Part shown: positions 59,790 to 64,000 of the stretch, piece by piece
How positions within the stretch are numbered: the stretch's first letter is position 1
Layout: every line of letters begins with the position of its first letter
Source: Thermoleophilia bacterium
GTDB taxonomy: Bacteria; Actinomycetota; Thermoleophilia; Gaiellales; Gaiellaceae
Assembly: GCA_025928515.1 (NCBI GenBank)
Contig: JAICJI010000002.1
Location: 24,287 to 88,286, forward strand
Direction of reading: 5' to 3'
DNA length: 64,000 nucleotides
Notes under the pieces: model-generated
What the model was told of the DNA's origin: nothing
The model's input: the letters and a program-made list of their open reading frames with translations, nothing else
Database searches by the model: none
Position numbers and translations under genes: made by a program

Positions 59790-60148
59790 GAAGCCCGCCG
59801 CGACGTCGAGCTCGATTACGTATTCATCCGCCGTCGTGCCCCGAGACGACCGGCCGTCGGCTTCCGCCCCGGCAACTTCTGCAGGCGCAGTGTGGCTCAG
59901 GACGAAACCTGCCCGTCCTTGCGAAGGTCTTTGGTCGAAGCCCGTTGTATTGACCCAGTTCTCGCCATAACGGTACGAAGAGGTGGATTATCGCGCCCTG
60001 CGCCGAGAACGCAAAGCGCCGAATCGCCCGCCATGAGCCGACACGCCGGTCGCTCGAAATCACGGCTAGCCCGCTTTCAGGCCAGAGGTCGTAGAGAGAG
60101 CCGTCCGTTGGGGGGAGGAAGGAAATCACGATTAGACCTATCTGGCTT
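59790..60148. other. Stretch without a clear gene
   Basis: The best frame is on the minus strand (60129 to 59824, 101 codons), opening MISFLPPTDGSLYDLWPES and including GAIIHLFVPLWRELGQ, but it lacks a ribosome site and turns into low-quality Arg/Ser sequence at the end. It may be a remnant of a gene. Nothing else is visible. Confidence 0.25.
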
Positions 60149-60217
60149 GAATGGGGTCAGGAGGAAGGGGGTCGGCGCATCGGCCAGCTCAGCGAGGCGC
60201 CGTACCTGACCCCGTTA
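60149..60217. mobile_element. REP-like/MITE-like short inverted-repeat element
   Basis: GGGGTCAGG (60153-60161) and CCTGACCCC (60205-60213) form exact 9-base terminal inverted repeats, flanked by AAT and ATT, around an inner stem (GGCGC near 60173 with GCGCC near 60197). Ends of the type GGGGTCAGG are, from memory, found in REP elements linked to IS200-like (Y1) transposases. It sits at the 5' end of the next reading frame and supplies its only ATG. Confidence 0.45.
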
Positions 60218-60507
60218 TTCTCGAACTTCGGTTCAGGCCGCCCGAGGAGGGCGCCGATCCTGCAGTCGACGAAGGCGCTACAGGCGACGTCACGCGGGCC
60301 GATTTAGCCCGCCAGCTCAACGCCTCCATTTACAAGGCCGCTCAGTCCTATGGCGGCGAAGGGCAGGAAGAGCTCGAGTTCACGTTCTTCTGCGCGTGTG
60401 GCTGCATGACCGAGGTCAAGCGTTTGCTCCGGGACTATGTGACCCGAGGAGCTATCGCCCCCGGTCACGCGTGGCCCGGATACGCCGGCGAGCGACCTGA
60501 CGAGTGA
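60151..60507 (+). CDS. Small Cys-containing protein with a replaced 5' end
   Basis: A 118-residue frame. From about residue 48 it reads like a real small protein: DLARQLNASIYKAAQS, then FTFFCACGCMTEVKRLLRDYVTRGAIAPGHAWPG. Many actinobacteria have short proteins with a FxCECG...C...Y...APGH pattern of unknown function, and this resembles them. The first 20 residues come from the REP-like element, so the original start may be lost and the gene may be damaged. Confidence 0.5.
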   Translation: MGSGGRGSAHRPAQRGAVPDPVILELRFRPPEEGADPAVDEGATGDVTRADLARQLNASIYKAAQSYGGEGQEELEFTFFCACGCMTEVKRLLRDYVTRGAIAPGHAWPGYAGERPDE

Positions 60508-60873
60508 AGGCCATGCGGCTTGCAGATGCCGTGCTCGTCTTGCCATTCGTGGCCGAGGTGGAGCCGGGCTACGCACAAATCAAGGCGCCCTGAGTAATAG
60601 AGGGCCGACAGGCGCCCGAAGGGGGTGAAGGGCGCCCGCGGCCCGATGCGACAAGAGCGTCATGAGCGCCGCAGCCTGCGGACACCTAACGGAGTCTCGC
60701 CGCGTCCTTACTTTCGATCAGTAGCGGCACGCTCCTCGTTGAAACCCGCTTGCCTCTGGAGCTTGTGAGCGGCGCCTATCGAGCGACGCGCTGGGCCCTC
60801 ACGCATCTCGGCTGGCCCGATATCCCCCGAACGGGGGTCAGAGCAGCCGCGCGGTCCTCCGACGCTCGAAGGT
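60508..60873. other. Intergenic stretch with no identified gene
   Basis: A 366-base gap before the GHL15-like gene. The only structure seen is CCCCCG-aa-CGGGGG at about 60824-60837, a short hairpin 37 bases before the next start. No coding frame with a ribosome site, no tRNA. Confidence 0.4.
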
Positions 60874-62280
60874 ATGACCAAACATGCCGCCCTTGTATTC
60901 GCGCTGATGTTGTTGTTCGCGGGCGTGGGGTCGGCCGCTGTTGCCCGACGTGCGCCGGCGCCCGCAAAGCACCTTTCCGCCGCCATCAAGCACGAGAAGC
61001 GCCTTGGGCCGAAGCCGACTCCCCGCTGGTACTGGCGGTGGGCTGACTGGCGCCTGGGCGAGGGATTCGCGCAAGACCGCGCGCACCAGCACAACCTCCG
61101 CCCGCAACAGTTGCCGGCTCGGGTTCCGCATTGGGCGTGGCAGCGACTGCACTACTTCCTCCTCGCTCGCGCAATCAAGGGGCACGCCAGGACCTCGACG
61201 ACCAGGAAGCCCCCAGCGTCGCGCGGGAGCTCTGGGATCGGTCTTCTCAACTACGGGGGCCACCTCGCCTCGTTCACCCACAACTCCCTCTACCACCTGG
61301 TTGTAGGGGATGCGTGGGACGGCGACGCAAAAGTGCTTGCCTCCGGCCCCGGTCTCGGGCTCGCGTACTTCTCGGGGGCGGACGTAAACACCGGCTACTC
61401 GACCGGTGTTCCCTACTCGCAAGCATCCCAGAACGGCTGGCTTCTCAGGAACTCCTCCGGAAGCCTGCTCGTCAACAAGAGCTATCCGAGCAACTACGTC
61501 GGCGACGTGGGCTCAACCGCGTATCAGCGGGCATGGATCGCAAATGTTGAGAAGTATCTGGCCGGTCATCCAGGCATCGACGGGATCTTCATCGATGACG
61601 TGGTCTTCGACCTCAAGGATCTGGCAAACACCGAAGCCGCGAAATACTCGACACAGCCGCAGTGGGGTGGCGCGATGCTCTCCTTCGTCGAGGCCGTACA
61701 TGCGGCGTTGCACCGCAAGGGCTATTACGTTGCCGTGAACGCCTCGGGCTACATCCCGGGCGATGCGAACAGCAACACGTCCGCCAACACGCAGACCTGG
61801 TGGAGAAAGGTAGGGCCGTACGTCGACGGCCTGATGAACGAGTACTACGACGAGACCCCAACGGGCACGGATCAGCTGCGGACCTCGGGTACCGCCTGGT
61901 ATCAGGGATGGAGCAGCTGGCAGCAACTCATCGGGCTCGCCCAGTCGATGGGGGACGATTTCATCGGTTTGGAGAAGGGGAGCTCGACGAACACCACGGC
62001 GATGACCTATGGCAAGGCGTCGTTCTTGCTCGAGTGGAACGGCGGCGGGAGCGTCTTCATGTACAGCGCCCGCGGCAGCGACCCGACGAACGGCGCCTGG
62101 ACGACGAACATCGGGAAGCCGGCTCGGGCGAAGGTGCGTATCGGCGCCGGTTGGGAACGCGCCTACACCGGCGGCACGGTGCTCGTCAACCCCTCCGCCA
62201 GCGCGTCGCAAACCTTCACCGTGAAGGGGAAGAGCTACACACTCGCGCCGACCACCGCGCGGATCTTGAAAGGGTCCTGA
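60874..62280 (+). CDS. Secreted GHL15-type putative glycoside hydrolase
   Basis: A 468-residue exported protein. Signal peptide at about 1-25 (ALVFALMLLFAGVGSAAVA), a basic linker, then a TIM-barrel region of the hypothetical glycosyl-hydrolase-like family 15 type: GIGLLNYGGHLASF, AWIANVEKYLAGHPGIDGIFIDDVVFD (paired acidic residues at the end of a strand, candidate catalytic site), GYYVAVNASGY and VDGLMNEYYDE (another acidic candidate). A C-terminal beta-rich part ends in VKGKSYTLAPTTARIL. It may trim a surface or environmental polysaccharide. No clear ribosome site. Confidence 0.75.
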   Translation: MTKHAALVFALMLLFAGVGSAAVARRAPAPAKHLSAAIKHEKRLGPKPTPRWYWRWADWRLGEGFAQDRAHQHNLRPQQLPARVPHWAWQRLHYFLLARAIKGHARTSTTRKPPASRGSSGIGLLNYGGHLASFTHNSLYHLVVGDAWDGDAKVLASGPGLGLAYFSGADVNTGYSTGVPYSQASQNGWLLRNSSGSLLVNKSYPSNYVGDVGSTAYQRAWIANVEKYLAGHPGIDGIFIDDVVFDLKDLANTEAAKYSTQPQWGGAMLSFVEAVHAALHRKGYYVAVNASGYIPGDANSNTSANTQTWWRKVGPYVDGLMNEYYDETPTGTDQLRTSGTAWYQGWSSWQQLIGLAQSMGDDFIGLEKGSSTNTTAMTYGKASFLLEWNGGGSVFMYSARGSDPTNGAWTTNIGKPARAKVRIGAGWERAYTGGTVLVNPSASASQTFTVKGKSYTLAPTTARILKGS

Positions 62281-62340
62281 GATTCCTAAATCCGAGACCG
62301 CACCGAGTCCGTGTCTTGAGCTCGGGACGGTGAAAAGTCA

Positions 62341-62367
62341 GAGGGGAGCGACCGAAGCCGCTCCCCC
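62341..62367 (-). terminator. Terminator of the MBG-repeat protein gene
   Basis: GGGGAGCG (62343-62350) pairs with CGCTCCCC (62359-62366) over an eight-base loop. On the minus strand the hairpin lies just after the stop at 62378 and is followed by CTGACTTTTC. Confidence 0.65.
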
Positions 62368-62377
62368 TCAATCAGTG

Positions 62378-64000
62378 CTAGAGCCGTACCTGGATGTTCC
62401 CGCCGTTCAGGCTGAGCTGCGGGAACTGCGACGAGGTCGGCGGCGTGCCGTTGTAGAGCTGGTAGTAGGTCCCGCCGGTGTCAGACCAGACCTTGATTCC
62501 GTAAGTGTCTGCGATCGCGGCTGCTTTCGATCCCGGCTCGCCGTTGTCGGTTACGTCGACGCGGTAGTTGTAGTTGCCACCGAGCGAGTAAACGGCTCCG
62601 GTCGTACGGCTCATGGCCTGAATGTTTGCTTTGCCTGAGAATGTGCCGATGCAGTTCGTGAACGGGTTGGTGGTCGTGTTGCAGCCTGCGTTCAAGGAGA
62701 GCCCGCCACCCGACCACGAATTGCTCTTGATCTGCCAGTTGTAGTCGCCGGCCGGCAGGTACCCGCCGTTGGCGAGCGGTACCGTGTTGGCGGTGACCGT
62801 CTTGCGGTAGATGTAGAGGCTGTTGCCCTGTACCGAGCCGTTCTTCTGACGCTTGACGTTGAAGCCGAAGTTGCTGCGCGTTCCGAGGTTCGGCTCGTTG
62901 ATCCAGCCTCCGCCCGTGGTGAATCCAGTGCCGGGCAGTGAGACGGTGACGGCAGCGTCCTCGTCGCCTGCAACGTAGTAACCGTTCTGCAGGAGTTCGA
63001 TCTTGATGGTGTAGGGATCCCCAGCAGACAGCGAGAATGCACACGGGGTGGCGGCCGTGTTTCCGGTTCCCGCATTGGCGCCCGCGACGACGTTCTGCGT
63101 GCACGGCGTTCCGACCTGGCCGCCGCCGAACTGATACACCGTGAATCGGAGCTGGGTCGTGCTCAGCTTGTTACCGAGACTGGTGTCCGCAGGATTCACA
63201 GCCGGAGCGCCGACGGCTCCCGCCTCACGGATGATCGCAGTGGCGTTGATCGTCGCCGAGTTCGTATTCGCCGACGCTGTATTCACGAAGCTGTCGCCGC
63301 TGTACTCAATGAAGGCGTTCTCGTTCGTGACTGTGAGCGTCCCCTTGGTGACGGCGAAGCCGTAGTTCGTTGCGCTGAGCCCGCTGACATCACAGTCGAT
63401 CTGGGACGTGCCGGCCGGGGAATTCAGCCGATCTCGTCCTGCCGCCGTGCAAGCAACTGTGCTTTGCCCACTTACGACGCTCGCGTTATCCGGCGACACG
63501 AAGTCGGTGGTGTCGAAGTGCCATCCGAGCGTCGGCGTCGGATCGCTGTACTGCACGGTGTTGTTTTCGGCGATGACGTCGACCGTCTTCTTCTTGATCG
63601 TGAAGTTGGCCGAGTTGCTGCTGCCGGTGTGGTTGGTGTTTCCGCCGAACGTCGCTGATCCGGTGTAGTAGCCCGCGTTGGTAGGAGCCGAGGAGCTTGG
63701 TCCGTAGCTCGTGCCGTTGCGGCCCATATACGTGACCGTCAATGAATTGTGCTCATGGTCGCCGCTAGTGCTTGCCCAACTGGCGGTGCAGTCGTGTGTG
63801 CCTCCGTCGTAGGTGAACGGATCGCCGGTGCAGACGACACTGGTCGTCGAGCCAGCCTGGGTGATCGAGAAGTCGTGGCTGACGTAGCTGAGGTTGTAGT
63901 TGTTGCCGTTGTTGCCGTCGGCGATGGCGAGGGTGCCCTGCTGGATGGCGTAGGTGCCGACGTTTTCGCCGGCGACGCGGGTCAGGGCGCCGGTGAAGTG
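62378..64000 (-). CDS. Large secreted MBG/Ig-like repeat protein (5' end outside the window)
   Basis: The frame stays open to the window edge: 540 residues are seen, the N-terminus is missing. From the edge: an MBG-type repeat (ALTRVAGENVGTYAIQQGTLAIA...NYNLSYVSHDFSIT), a unit with CTGDPFTYDGGTHDC, then TGSATFGGNTNHTGSSNSANFTI, a second MBG unit ending LSATNYGFAVTKGTLTV, and a long unrelated C-terminal beta domain (about 62400-63300) with repeated Asn/Gly-rich strands. Such proteins serve as surface adhesins or matrix components. No sortase or membrane anchor at the C-terminus is visible. Confidence 0.82.
   Translation of the reverse strand, partial: HFTGALTRVAGENVGTYAIQQGTLAIADGNNGNNYNLSYVSHDFSITQAGSTTSVVCTGDPFTYDGGTHDCTASWASTSGDHEHNSLTVTYMGRNGTSYGPSSSAPTNAGYYTGSATFGGNTNHTGSSNSANFTIKKKTVDVIAENNTVQYSDPTPTLGWHFDTTDFVSPDNASVVSGQSTVACTAAGRDRLNSPAGTSQIDCDVSGLSATNYGFAVTKGTLTVTNENAFIEYSGDSFVNTASANTNSATINATAIIREAGAVGAPAVNPADTSLGNKLSTTQLRFTVYQFGGGQVGTPCTQNVVAGANAGTGNTAATPCAFSLSAGDPYTIKIELLQNGYYVAGDEDAAVTVSLPGTGFTTGGGWINEPNLGTRSNFGFNVKRQKNGSVQGNSLYIYRKTVTANTVPLANGGYLPAGDYNWQIKSNSWSGGGLSLNAGCNTTTNPFTNCIGTFSGKANIQAMSRTTGAVYSLGGNYNYRVDVTDNGEPGSKAAAIADTYGIKVWSDTGGTYYQLYNGTPPTSSQFPQLSLNGGNIQVRL

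Overview
This is a GC-rich, densely packed bacterial window with many GTG and TTG starts. ATGA or GTGA stop/start overlaps are common inside operons. The gene content fits Actinomycetota and most resembles class Thermoleophilia (Gaiellales/Solirubrobacterales type): LivFGHM operon, zf-HC2 anti-sigma factor, Ser/Thr kinase with a C-terminal membrane segment, G1 glutamic peptidase, GHL15-like hydrolase, PimA-like mannosyltransferase and an actinobacterial-type LexA box. The lineage is inferred from this content; there is no rRNA here. I saw no tRNA, rRNA, CRISPR array, intact insertion sequence or prophage.

Layout. (1) 140-10765: one long plus-strand operon with a complete branched-chain amino-acid type ABC importer, then a luciferase-like oxidoreductase, two tandem ketopantoate-reductase-like enzymes, an M24-fold hydrolase with altered metal ligands, tryptophan 2,3-dioxygenase, a serine/threonine dehydratase-like enzyme and a DUF5661-like protein; it looks like amino-acid uptake and catabolism. 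(2) 10780-18310: housekeeping enzymes, including a Y-family DNA polymerase whose start codon lies inside a perfect LexA box, a cysteine-desulfurase-like protein, aldo/keto reductase, citrate synthase, a DUF892 ferritin-like protein and acetoacetyl-CoA synthetase. (3) 18350-24804: an orphan anti-sigma-like protein and a five-gene oligopeptide ABC importer with a hairpin between the binding-protein gene and the permeases. (4) 24805-30387: lipoprotein, Ser/Thr kinase, cytoplasmic subtilase and GAF protein in one operon, then an MFS-cyclic-nucleotide-domain fusion and two tandem tiny acidic proteins built of HxHRAG repeats, each with its own terminator. (5) 30403-34037: minus-strand operon with a kinase/aminotransferase fusion, ECF sigma factor, small partner protein and a cyclodeaminase-like protein. 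(6) 34204-38368: a membrane-anchored subtilase with a Trp-Ser-Gly pentapeptide tail, followed 19 bases later by a membrane GGDEF/EAL protein. (7) 38617-50747: secreted, membrane and redox proteins, a PimA-like glycosyltransferase, an orphan R2-like diiron protein, a G1 peptidase, an MFS pseudogene and a long charged helix protein. (8) 50893-52928: a NarL-type two-component pair. (9) 53111-64000: a looser surface region with secreted Ig-like and MBG-repeat proteins, GtrA, CAP, sulfotransferase, a GHL15-like hydrolase, degenerate stretches and a probable REP-like element.

The best candidates for something undescribed are the tandem HxHRAG-repeat mini-proteins beside a subtilase/exporter neighbourhood, and the Trp-tail subtilase paired with a c-di-GMP enzyme. 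The LexA box over the dinB start and the 22-codon relay reading frame between the two reductases are the cleanest sequence-level observations.
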